A stretch of 64,000 nt of DNA from a virus. This document shows, piece after piece, positions 53,107 to 58,583 of the stretch. The stretch's first letter is position 1. Each line of letters starts with the position of its first letter. A model generated the notes under the pieces. That model worked only from the letters and a program-made list of their open reading frames with translations. It made no database searches and was not told where the DNA came from. The position numbers and the translations under genes are program-made. The stretch covers positions 57,903 to 121,902 of the IMG/VR virus record IMGVR_UViG_3300008111_000018; one strand, written 5' to 3'.

Positions 53107-53760
53107 ATGCTTAACTTCTTTACTGTAGCCGTTCCTCTAGTAGCGATGGTTACAACCAATACGGCAACACTGCCATTCTCTAGTTATAAACTGCAAGGTC
53201 CGCCTCCACCAGTGGATGCAAAACCTTATTCTATTATTAAAGAGTTTGAACCTGAGAAGACAGCAATCCTAGAGGTTGCACCACCAAAGCCAAAAGAGAA
53301 AAGGTTAATTTGTAAAGGGTGTAATGAACAAGAGAATGTCACCCTGGCATTTTTCCAGGATCGTGGTATTAGAGACAGAAACGCCCTTGCTACCATCATG
53401 GGCAATATTAGACAGGAATCCACATTCGTGCCTAATATCTGCGAAGGTGGTAGCAGAACCAGTTGGAGTAACTGCGGAGGCGGTTACGGACTGATTCAAT
53501 GGACATCTGCCAACAGATATTATGGATTGGGTGATTTTGCTAAGAAGTATGGTGGTTCTCCATCAGAACTTCACACGCAGCTTCGTTATCTGACGACTGA
53601 AGTTCAATGGCAACGTATTGAGAACAGGATGAAAACTCCTGGGAAACCTATCAATCGTTACATGGACTATGCGTATAGTTGGATTGGTTGGGGCATTCAT
53701 GGTGCCCGCACTTCGTATGCTCATGAGTATGCTTCCAAACTGATCACGGTAGAAGTTTGA
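53107..53760 (+). CDS. Secreted phage tail-lysozyme-type endolysin
   Basis: A 217-residue protein. The ATG at 53107 gives a hydrophobic N-terminus FFTVAVPLVAMVTTNTATLP, a signal peptide or signal-anchor. From about residue 75 comes a lysozyme-like domain of the phage tail lysozyme type: IMGNIRQESTFVPN with catalytic-type Glu, and GGGYGLIQWTSANRYYGL. Two CxxC-type pairs (CKGC) precede the domain. The signal and the spanin-like gene downstream suggest an endolysin rather than a tail component. Confidence 0.75.
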   Translation: MLNFFTVAVPLVAMVTTNTATLPFSSYKLQGPPPPVDAKPYSIIKEFEPEKTAILEVAPPKPKEKRLICKGCNEQENVTLAFFQDRGIRDRNALATIMGNIRQESTFVPNICEGGSRTSWSNCGGGYGLIQWTSANRYYGLGDFAKKYGGSPSELHTQLRYLTTEVQWQRIENRMKTPGKPINRYMDYAYSWIGWGIHGARTSYAHEYASKLITVEV

Positions 53761-53790
53761 TACAATAGAATATAAAACTGAATAATAAAT

Positions 53791-53821
53791 AGAGGAGAGC
53801 GGTTGCTACTCCTCTTTTTTT
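53791..53821 (+). terminator. Terminator after the lysozyme gene
   Basis: AGAGGAG/CTCCTCT stem with T run; the ATG of the next gene starts at its last base. A late-like box TAATAAATA lies at 53783-53791. Confidence 0.85.
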
Positions 53822-54232
53822 ATGTTTAATTTTAACTTCGGAAAGAAGAAACCAGATAAGAAGCAGATAATCCTTATAGGCGTCATACTCAGCGGTATCG
53901 TAGCAACCCTCTCCCAATGCACAGGAGCGCCCCAGGAGCGCCTCTGGGACCTCCTAGACGAGGTTCAGAGGGTTCTGTTCCCAGGCACCGTAATCAACGA
54001 TGTGCTGCTTCAGGACCCTGGTGTGGTGGATAGGAGAGTCTGGAGAGATGTGGACAGAGCAATCGTAGAGTATGAACGCTTGACAAGAGACTCTGATCCA
54101 CCTAGAGTACCTTTGTCGAGGTTGATAGAGAGGCCTTTAGATACTTCTAAGTGTTATACTGAAGAGTGCAAGAAACTTGGAGGAGAAATGAGGATATGTG
54201 CTCCATGGCTTGACACCTGTAAAAAGGAGTAG
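53822..54232 (+). CDS. Membrane-anchored cysteine protein, spanin candidate
   Basis: A 136-residue protein with a basic start, one membrane segment (IILIGVILSGIVATLSQC) and a C-terminal region with four cysteines (CYTEECKKLGGEMRICAPWL). The Cys after the hydrophobic stretch resembles a lipoprotein site, but -1 is Gln, so not canonical. Position after the lysozyme suggests a spanin. The ATG follows directly on the terminator T run without ribosome site. Codons are somewhat more GC-rich than in the neighbours. Confidence 0.6.
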   Translation: MFNFNFGKKKPDKKQIILIGVILSGIVATLSQCTGAPQERLWDLLDEVQRVLFPGTVINDVLLQDPGVVDRRVWRDVDRAIVEYERLTRDSDPPRVPLSRLIERPLDTSKCYTEECKKLGGEMRICAPWLDTCKKE

Positions 54233-54257
54233 TAGAATAAACAGGTAAACAAATTAA

Positions 54258-54329
54258 GGGCTCATAGTTAAGCGGATATAACTACCGCCTTCTAAGCGGT
54301 CGTCCCTGGTTCGATTCCAGGTGAGCCTG
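54258..54329 (+). tRNA. tRNA-Arg(TCT)
   Basis: 72 nt, acceptor GGGCTCA/TGAGCCT, anticodon loop CTTCTAA, T-loop TTCGATT. First gene of the large array. Reads AGA, a codon common in this AT-rich genome. Confidence 0.93.
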
Positions 54330-54358
54330 TTGACTTTTTTAAATAAAAGTCTTATAAA
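54330..54358 (+). promoter_or_regulatory. Host-type promoter with inverted repeat and late box
   Basis: TTGACT-17-TATAAA. The spacer holds GACTTTT-TTAAAT-AAAAGTC. The -10 is also a perfect late box TATAAATA (54353-54360), so both forms of polymerase could start here. Confidence 0.65.
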
Positions 54359-54381
54359 TAAACACACTTAGGTCGAAAACA

Positions 54382-54483
54382 ATGTCTTTCCAAATCACCA
54401 TCAAACAGATTAGTAATCTCGATTGCCGCGAATGGCATATTGAGGGTACTCCCCTGTTTGCTGAAATGGAAAGACATATGTAA
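54382..54483 (+). CDS. Possible 33-residue peptide
   Basis: MSFQITIKQISNLDCREWHI to a stop at 54483, with its own promoter and a strong terminator after it. Size and isolation suggest a microprotein; it could also be an RNA gene. Confidence 0.45.
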   Translation: MSFQITIKQISNLDCREWHIEGTPLFAEMERHM

Positions 54484-54508
54484 GATGTAATCCATAAAAG
54501 CAAAAGAC

Positions 54509-54544
54509 AGGGGAGAGAAACCAAAAGTTTCCTCCCCTTTTTTG
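54509..54544 (+). terminator. Terminator
   Basis: AGGGGAG...AAAC-CAAAA-GTTT...CTCCCCT then T run. The stretch 54545-54664 after it holds no gene I can support; it contains one hairpin GGTGGT-TGAGAG-ACCACC. Confidence 0.85.
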
Positions 54545-54664
54545 TTGCTTGGACCAGTTTCCTAAGCGTCCACCAATCTCCCCCCAGAGCCCAAAAGGTG
54601 GTATTCTTAAAGGGTGGTTGAGAGACCACCAGCACATCGACAACTGAATATCTATCACATTATT

Positions 54665-54736
54665 GGGACATTAACTCAGCGGTAGAGTATTCGGCTTTTA
54701 ACCGATTAGTCCTCGGTTCGAATCCGAGATGTCCCA
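54665..54736 (+). tRNA. tRNA-Lys(TTT)
   Basis: 72 nt, acceptor GGGACAT/ATGTCCC, anticodon loop CTTTTAA, T-loop TTCGAAT. Confidence 0.95.
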
Positions 54737-54740
54737 CCTT

Positions 54741-54814
54741 GACCCATTAGTGTAGCGGTCTATCACGCCACCCTGTCACGGTGGAGAACACGGGTTCAAA
54801 TCCCGTATGGGTCG
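54741..54814 (+). tRNA. tRNA-Asp(GTC)
   Basis: 74 nt, acceptor GACCCAT/ATGGGTC, anticodon arm CCACC-CTGTCAC-GGTGG. Confidence 0.95.
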
Positions 54815-54862
54815 TTGCTGATTTGCGCTGGAGCTGATAATCCAGAATGCCGTCAGCATTAA
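54815..54862 (+). other. Structured spacer between tRNA-Asp and tRNA-Glu
   Basis: TGCTGA...TCAGCA closes a stem that contains a second stem CTGGA-GCTGATAA-TCCAG. The inner loop contains CTGATAA, the anticodon loop of tRNA-Ile(GAT), so it may be a tRNA remnant. Confidence 0.55.
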
Positions 54863-54934
54863 GTTCCTATCGACTAGCGGTTAGGTCACCACCCTTTCAA
54901 GGTGGCAGCACGGGTTCGAATCCCGTTAGGAATA
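54863..54934 (+). tRNA. tRNA-Glu(TTC)
   Basis: 72 nt, acceptor GTTCCTA/TAGGAAT, anticodon arm CCACC-CTTTCAA-GGTGG, almost the same arm as tRNA-Asp, suggesting a common origin. Confidence 0.94.
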
Positions 54935-54938
54935 CCAA

Positions 54939-55000
54939 GGAAACATAGCTTAGTTGGTAAAGCATTCGACTGATAACTGGTTCGAGTCCAGTTGTTTCCA
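54939..55000 (+). pseudogene. Damaged tRNA-Ile(GAT)
   Basis: Acceptor GGAAACA/TGTTTCC, D-arm and T-arm ACTGG-TTCGAGT-CCAGT are complete, and the 5' anticodon stem with loop CTGATAA is present. The 3' side of the anticodon stem and the variable loop (about 11-12 bases) are missing; total 62 nt. It cannot fold as a normal tRNA. Confidence 0.8.
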
Positions 55001-55054
55001 TTGTTGTCTTGAGGCAACCTAAATCGCACTTAGGTTAATTGAAGGCAACATTAA

Positions 55055-55143
55055 GGAAGTGTGGCAGAGAGGTCTAATGCAGTGGATTGCTAATCCGCCG
55101 ATGTCTTTATAGGCATCCGTTGGTTCGAATCCAACCACTTCCG
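55055..55143 (+). tRNA. tRNA-Ser(GCT)
   Basis: 89 nt with long variable arm, acceptor GGAAGTG/CACTTCC, anticodon loop TTGCTAA. The spacer before it (55001-55054) contains the stem AACCTAA-ATCGCAC-TTAGGTT. Confidence 0.94.
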
Positions 55144-55146
55144 TTT

Positions 55147-55220
55147 GGCAGTATAGCTCAGTCTGGCAGAGCACGGGTCTCATATGCCTATGGTCGATAG
55201 TTCAAATCTATCTACTGCCT
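55147..55220 (+). tRNA. tRNA-Met(CAT)
   Basis: 74 nt, acceptor GGCAGTA/TACTGCC, anticodon loop CTCATAT, T-loop TTCAAAT. Could be elongator Met or, if lysidine-modified, Ile. Confidence 0.88.
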
Positions 55221-55221
55221 T

Positions 55222-55292
55222 GTGTCGTTAGTCTAATGGTAAGACAGGAGATTGTGGTTCTCTATATGAGGGTTCGATTCCCTCACGGCACC
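55222..55292 (+). tRNA. tRNA-His(GTG)
   Basis: Acceptor GTGTCGT/ACGGCAC, anticodon arm GAGA-TTGTGGT-TCTC, T-loop TTCGATT. C after the acceptor is typical of tRNA-His. Confidence 0.93.
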
Positions 55293-55294
55293 CC

Positions 55295-55366
55295 GCCCTT
55301 ATAGCTCAGTGGTAGAGCAACTCACTAGTAATGAGTAGGTCGTTGGTTCAAATCCGACTGAGGGCT
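55295..55366 (+). tRNA. tRNA-Thr(AGT)
   Basis: 72 nt, acceptor GCCCTTA/TGAGGGC, anticodon arm ACTCA-CTAGTAA-TGAGT, so A34. G1-C72 and C2-G71 fit Thr identity. A34 is rare in bacterial tRNAs outside Arg(ACG). Confidence 0.88.
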
Positions 55367-55438
55367 TCTGAGGTCGCCAAGTGGTAAGGCAGCGGGTTTT
55401 GGTCCCGCCATTCGTGGGTTCGAATCCTACTCTCAGAA
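55367..55438 (+). tRNA. tRNA-Gln(TTG)
   Basis: 72 nt, acceptor TCTGAGG/TCTCAGA with T1-A72 as usual for Gln, anticodon arm GCGGG-TTTTGGT-CCCGC. Directly abuts tRNA-Thr. Confidence 0.92.
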
Positions 55439-55441
55439 CTT

Positions 55442-55515
55442 GTCCTTTTAGCTCAGTGGAACAGAGCAGTAGGCTACGAACCTATGTGTCGGGAGTTCGA
55501 ATCTCTCAAAGGACG
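55442..55515 (+). tRNA. tRNA-Arg(ACG)
   Basis: 74 nt, acceptor GTCCTTT/AAAGGAC, anticodon arm TAGG-CTACGAA-CCTA. Confidence 0.94.
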
Positions 55516-55516
55516 C

Positions 55517-55545
55517 TTGACAGATTCTTTAGAGTCTGTTACTAT
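55517..55545 (+). promoter_or_regulatory. Host-type promoter with spacer inverted repeat, copy 1
   Basis: TTGACA-17-TACTAT. The spacer is ACAGATTC-TTTA-GAGTCTGT, a hairpin or operator. The same element recurs at 56899; a variant is at 57075. Confidence 0.8.
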
Positions 55546-55566
55546 ATAAAAGTGATAGTGGGTAAT

Positions 55567-56070
55567 GTGATTCACTACAATCGCCAGTCAGAAGATACTT
55601 TTGTACTTGATAAACCAGAGTTGAATAATATCAGAGCATTTATTCAATCCAAGATTTATAAGTTCGTCAAAGAGATTATGAACTCTACTGATGAACTTGT
55701 AATTACTCAATCGTGGATTAACAAGTCTGGTAAAGGAGAATCTCATCACGAACACGTTCACCCAAATAGTTTGGTGAGTGGAGTATGGTATCCTGTGATT
55801 AATGAACAACTACCACCCATTCAGTTTCGTAGTAAATCACAAAGAGATGTGAGTCTTCAATGTGAGAAGTTCAATAACTTTAATAGTGCTACATTTCTGT
55901 TGCCAATGAAAGCAGGAGAACTGATTATCTTCCCTAGTAATCTGACTCATAGTGTTCCTGCTAATCAATCAGAAACAGAACGAATCAGTTTGTCCTTTAA
56001 TACTTGGGCAAAGGGTAGTCTTGGTGATATAAATTCTTTAACTTATCTTCCACTTGAGAGGTGCGTATGA
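55567..56070 (+). CDS. 2OG-Fe(II) oxygenase, probably 5'-truncated
   Basis: The frame encodes a 2-oxoglutarate/iron oxygenase core: SWINKSGKGESHHEHVHPNS with the metal histidines, LLPMKAGELIIFPSNLTHSV with the distal His, and TERISLSFNTW with the Arg. There is no ATG near the expected N-terminus; only GTG codons at 55552, 55558 and 55567 directly after the promoter, so I give 55567 as tentative start. About 30 or more N-terminal residues seem absent compared with the family. It overlaps the next oxygenase gene by ATGA. Confidence 0.65.
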   Translation: MIHYNRQSEDTFVLDKPELNNIRAFIQSKIYKFVKEIMNSTDELVITQSWINKSGKGESHHEHVHPNSLVSGVWYPVINEQLPPIQFRSKSQRDVSLQCEKFNNFNSATFLLPMKAGELIIFPSNLTHSVPANQSETERISLSFNTWAKGSLGDINSLTYLPLERCV

Positions 56071-56648
56071 ACAATCCTAATACACAACTGAAAGACCTTA
56101 TTCACGTAGAGCGTGGTATTATTCCGCCAAATCTATGTGATTATCTCGTAGATGAGATTGAAAAGAAAGAATGGAGACCTCATAGTTGGTATAATGCCGT
56201 GCAGGGAACATTTGGTTCAGAAGAAACAATGGAACTTGATGTTCAGAATATTACTGCGGAACATCAATCGCTCTTGACGCCTTTTATGATTCAGGCAGGT
56301 GCTGCATATAATGCCAAGTATCACTTTGAATGTGAACGAACGATGCAGATTATGAACAAGTTCTCTGCGATTCGTTTCAATCGTTATAGTCCTGGTCAGA
56401 TTATGAGACAACATCACGACCACATTCACAGTCTCTGGAATACACAAGACGCTGGAATTCCAGTGCTTTCATTCATTCTAAATTTGAATGATGACTATGA
56501 AGGAGCAGATTTATATTTTTGGGACGACTACATTGTGCCTCTTGGTAAAGGCGACATCATAATGTTTCCCAGCCTTTTTCTCTACCCACACGGCGTAACT
56601 GAAGCAACTCGTGGTCGTCGATTTTCAGCCGTAAGTTGGGCGTGGTGA
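56067..56648 (+). CDS. 2OG-Fe(II) oxygenase, prolyl-4-hydroxylase type
   Basis: A 193-residue oxygenase. RFNRYSPGQIMRQHHDHIHS has the HxD metal pair, and FPSLFLYPHGVTEATRGRRF the distal His and the 2OG-binding Arg. ATG at 56067 overlaps the stop of the preceding gene. This enzyme class is very frequent in cyanophages; substrates are unknown (protein, lipid or sugar hydroxylation). Confidence 0.88.
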   Translation: MNNPNTQLKDLIHVERGIIPPNLCDYLVDEIEKKEWRPHSWYNAVQGTFGSEETMELDVQNITAEHQSLLTPFMIQAGAAYNAKYHFECERTMQIMNKFSAIRFNRYSPGQIMRQHHDHIHSLWNTQDAGIPVLSFILNLNDDYEGADLYFWDDYIVPLGKGDIIMFPSLFLYPHGVTEATRGRRFSAVSWAW

Positions 56649-56892
56649 TTAAAAATCAGATTCCCATAAACAAATTAAAAAATTTACTTGATTTGATTGC
56701 TTTACCATTCTATCAAGTTTTTGCATTTCGCATCTTTTTTTAGCAGCAATTTTTTGTCTTTCTCTAGTTTCATCTGATATTTTTCTTCCAGTCATTCTAT
56801 CTGATATTTTTTTCCTATATTCTGGAGTTCTATAAGATTGTGCTGCTTCTCGCATTTTTCTTTTAGTTTCTTCAGAATGCTTCTTTCCTTTA
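56649..56892 (-). pseudogene. Remnant of a NUMOD3 homing endonuclease
   Basis: The minus frame encodes SKGKKHSEETKRKMREAAQS then YRKKISDRMTGRKISDETRE, two NUMOD3-type repeats normally at the C-terminal side of GIY-YIG or HNH endonucleases. The catalytic part is missing; the frame is cut where the promoter copy at 56899 begins. It is the only minus-strand gene remnant in the window and overlaps nothing else. Confidence 0.75.
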
Positions 56893-56898
56893 GATGCT

Positions 56899-56927
56899 TG
56901 ACTGATTCTTTAGAGTCTGTTACTATA
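56899..56927 (+). promoter_or_regulatory. Host-type promoter with spacer inverted repeat, copy 2
   Basis: TTGACT-17-TACTAT. The 40 bases from GATTCTTTAGAG to AAAGTGATAG are almost identical to the element at 55517, so this is a duplicated promoter. It drives tRNA-Leu. Confidence 0.8.
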
Positions 56928-56991
56928 TAAAAGTGATAGAGGGTAAGTCACTGTTATATCCTTATGAGATATATCACACTTACTCCATCAA

Positions 56992-57073
56992 GTCGATGTG
57001 GCGGAATTGGTAGACGCGCTGGGTTTAGGTTCCAGTAGATTAATCTGTGGAGGTTCAAGTCCTCTCATCGACA
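56992..57073 (+). tRNA. tRNA-Leu(TAG)
   Basis: 82 nt with long variable arm, acceptor GTCGATG/CATCGAC, anticodon arm CTGGG-TTTAGGT-TCCAG. The D region contains GTGGCGGAATTGG. Confidence 0.95.
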
Positions 57074-57074
57074 C

Positions 57075-57103
57075 TTGACAAACTATCAAAAGTTTGTTAC
57101 TAT
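57075..57103 (+). promoter_or_regulatory. Host-type promoter with spacer inverted repeat, copy 3
   Basis: TTGACA-17-TACTAT with the spacer repeat ACAAACT-ATCAAA-AGTTTGT. The repeat sequence differs from copies 1 and 2 but the geometry is the same. Drives the hairpin array and following tRNAs. Confidence 0.78.
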
Positions 57104-57115
57104 ATAAAAAACAAA

Positions 57116-57173
57116 TCCTAAAATCTAAAAGGTAGAAGTTTATAACTTGTAGGTTCGAATCCTACTTTGGGAA
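57116..57173 (+). pseudogene. Degenerate tRNA-like gene
   Basis: A perfect T-arm GTAGG-TTCGAAT-CCTAC is followed by TTTGGGA, which can pair with TCCTAAA at 57116. Between them only 26 bases are left instead of about 41, with a collapsed arm AAGTT-TAT-AACTT. Not a functional tRNA; identity unknown. Confidence 0.6.
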
Positions 57174-57325
57174 TTGGCAATTATAGAACCGCCACTTTAT
57201 AATTGCCAAATCGGTATCTATGGAACGGCCATTCTGTAGATGCCAAACCTAGCAACTAAAGAACCGCCATTCTGAAGTTGCTATAACTTGGAAAACACAA
57301 AACACCGCCACGTTTTGTGTTTTCC
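57174..57325 (+). ncRNA. Tandem array of four hairpins with conserved ACCGCCA-type loop
   Basis: H1 57174-57209, 12-bp stem TTGGCAATTATA. H2 57213-57244, 9-bp stem with G-T pairs. H3 57250-57283, 8-bp stem TAGCAACT. H4 57290-57325, 14-bp stem GGAAAACACAAAAC. The stems differ completely, yet the loops read ACCGCCAC, ACGGCCAT, ACCGCCAT and ACCGCCAC, mostly preceded by GA. Different stems with kept pairing and constant loops are the mark of a selected RNA structure. It lies between a promoter and tRNA-Gly, so it would be transcribed with tRNAs. No known family recognised. Confidence 0.8.
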
Positions 57326-57329
57326 TCCT

Positions 57330-57401
57330 GCGGAGTTAGTTCAGCGGTAGAACGCTATCCTTCCAAGTTAGATGTCGTCGGTTCGATTCCGATACTCCGC
57401 T
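57330..57401 (+). tRNA. tRNA-Gly(TCC)
   Basis: 72 nt, acceptor GCGGAGT/ACTCCGC, anticodon loop CTTCCAA. One mismatch in the anticodon stem (CTATC/GTTAG). Confidence 0.92.
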
Positions 57402-57439
57402 CTTGGTAGTCCCTAGCGATTAACTAGGTAGACGCCAAA
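57402..57439 (+). other. Hairpin spacer
   Basis: CCTAG-CGATTAA-CTAGG, a 5-bp stem with a 7-base loop like an anticodon arm, enclosed by TTGG...CCAA. Not a complete tRNA. Confidence 0.5.
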
Positions 57440-57508
57440 GGAAGTTAAGTCAAAGAAACGAGACAAGCAGACAATGCCCTTTGAACTGGTGTAAGTCCAG
57501 TAACTTCC
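57440..57508 (+). ncRNA. tRNA-sized structured RNA with non-canonical arms
   Basis: 69 nt. GGAAGTTA pairs with TAACTTCC like an acceptor stem; ACTGG-TGTAAGT-CCAGT is a 17-base T-arm equivalent, but the loop is not TTCRANY. The remaining part can form TCAAAG...CTTTGA enclosing a 23-base purine-rich stretch. No anticodon arm is visible. Could be a decayed tRNA or another RNA. Confidence 0.5.
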
Positions 57509-57514
57509 TTATAA

Positions 57515-57587
57515 TGGGGTGTAGCTCAGCGGTAGTAGCGGGATGCTGTTAACATCTAGGTCGCAGGTTCGATCCCTGCCGCCCCAG
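57515..57587 (+). tRNA. tRNA-Asn(GTT)
   Basis: 73 nt, acceptor TGGGGTG/CGCCCCA, anticodon loop CTGTTAA, T-loop TTCGATC. Confidence 0.94.
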
Positions 57588-57590
57588 TTG

Positions 57591-57682
57591 AAAGGACTTA
57601 GGTTCTTTCATAAGAATCGGGACTATCATATCCGATTCACTAAATCCTAAGTTTGCTTAGGTCGGGGACTTGATCACCCCCG
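57591..57682 (+). other. Hairpin-rich spacer between tRNA-Asn and tRNA-Val
   Basis: Contains GAAAG...CTTTC, GAATCGG-GACTATCATAT-CCGATTC, CCTAAG-TTTG-CTTAGG and CGGGG-ACTTGATCAC-CCCCG in series. In addition ACTTAGG near the start can pair with CCTAAGT, so an alternative fold exists. No ORF. Confidence 0.6.
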
Positions 57683-57687
57683 TTAGA

Positions 57688-57759
57688 GGGCGATTAACTC
57701 AGCGGTAGAGTGCCTCCTTTACACGGAGTAGGTCGGCGGTTCGAATCCGTCATCGCCCA
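57688..57759 (+). tRNA. tRNA-Val(TAC)
   Basis: 72 nt, acceptor GGGCGAT/ATCGCCC, anticodon arm CTCC-TTTACAC-GGAG. Confidence 0.95.
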
Positions 57760-57776
57760 TATATAAAGTAAAAAAT

Positions 57777-58106
57777 ATGATATACAAAAGACCTTGGGGA
57801 ACTTATGAAATTCTTCTAGAAGAGGAAAATTATAAAGTTAAAAGAATCGTAGTTAATCCTTATCAGCAGTTCTCTCTACAGTATCACAATCATAGAGATG
57901 AGTACTGGACTATTGTTGATGGATCTGGAAAAGTAATTATTGATGGAACTGAATACTCAACTTCTTCAAAGACTTCATATTATATACAAAAACAATCCGT
58001 TCATAGAGCATCTGCCGACAGTGATGGTCTGACCTTTATTGAAGTTCAGGTTGGTAAGTGTGATGAAGATGATATAGTAAGATTGCAAGATGACTATGGA
58101 AGATAG
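57777..58106 (+). CDS. Cupin protein, mannose-6-phosphate isomerase type
   Basis: A 109-residue single cupin domain. RPWGTYEILLEEENYKVKRI and FSLQYHNHRDEYWTIVDGSG carry the metal-binding HxH...E, and ADSDGLTFIEVQVG the last strands. It matches the C-terminal domain of type II mannose-6-phosphate isomerase/GDP-mannose pyrophosphorylase. Alone it could isomerise fructose-6-P to mannose-6-P, fitting the GDP-mannose epimerase at 61483. It starts 17 bases after tRNA-Val. Confidence 0.88.
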   Translation: MIYKRPWGTYEILLEEENYKVKRIVVNPYQQFSLQYHNHRDEYWTIVDGSGKVIIDGTEYSTSSKTSYYIQKQSVHRASADSDGLTFIEVQVGKCDEDDIVRLQDDYGR

Positions 58107-58133
58107 TTGCATAAATATTTCAAAAAGAGTATA

Positions 58134-58568
58134 ATGGAAAAACTTTATAAACTCTTAAGTGATGCTCAGTCATCACTTTTTGTTTTATTCCATAAAACCT
58201 GGGCTTTTCATTGGAATGTTGTTGGCGAAGATTTCACCCAACTCCACCAACTCTTCGGTGGTCAATATGAAACTATGTTTGAAGAGATTGATCGTCTCTC
58301 AGAGCATATGCGTTATTTGAACGTAAAACCTCTCAGTTCTCTTTCGAGAATGCTTGAGGTAACTCAAATCAAAGAAGCAGCAAGTTCAACAGGAGCAAAA
58401 GAAATGCTTCAAGAACTTCTTGATAACAATACCAAGTTTTGTGAACTGATGCAAGAGATTTCGGAAGAGTCTGAAAATCAAAAGTCATATGCTACTGCCA
58501 ATCTAGTTCAAGATTTAATGGAGTCTCATGGCAAATTTGTTTGGATGTTAAGATCGCACTTACAATGA
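58134..58568 (+). CDS. Dps/ferritin-like DNA-protection protein
   Basis: A 144-residue four-helix protein. HKTWAFHWNVVGEDFTQLHQ (about residue 18) followed by YETMFEEIDRLSEHMRYL is the Dps signature with His, Asp and Glu of the ferroxidase site. Bacterial Dps binds DNA and oxidises iron with peroxide. ATG at 58134 is preferred; CATAAATA at 58109-58116 just upstream could be a late promoter. Confidence 0.9.
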   Translation: MEKLYKLLSDAQSSLFVLFHKTWAFHWNVVGEDFTQLHQLFGGQYETMFEEIDRLSEHMRYLNVKPLSSLSRMLEVTQIKEAASSTGAKEMLQELLDNNTKFCELMQEISEESENQKSYATANLVQDLMESHGKFVWMLRSHLQ

Positions 58569-58583
58569 ATAGGATGAAGAACA

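Noticed and set aside
54410-54658. Minus-strand ORFs of 82 and 98 codons in the spacer before tRNA-Lys
   Set aside because: They run through a strong + strand terminator and show no ribosome site or recognisable domain.
55381-55566. Long N-terminal extension of the oxygenase frame through tRNA-Gln and tRNA-Arg
   Set aside because: The region is occupied by two perfect tRNA genes and a promoter; the open frame is chance.
57116-57173. Functional tRNA at this place
   Set aside because: About 15 bases of the core are missing; only T-arm and acceptor pairing are good.
57174-57325. CRISPR array or integron attC series as explanation of the hairpins
   Set aside because: The repeated part is only the loop (7-8 bases), stems differ, spacing is irregular, and no cas or integrase gene is in the window.
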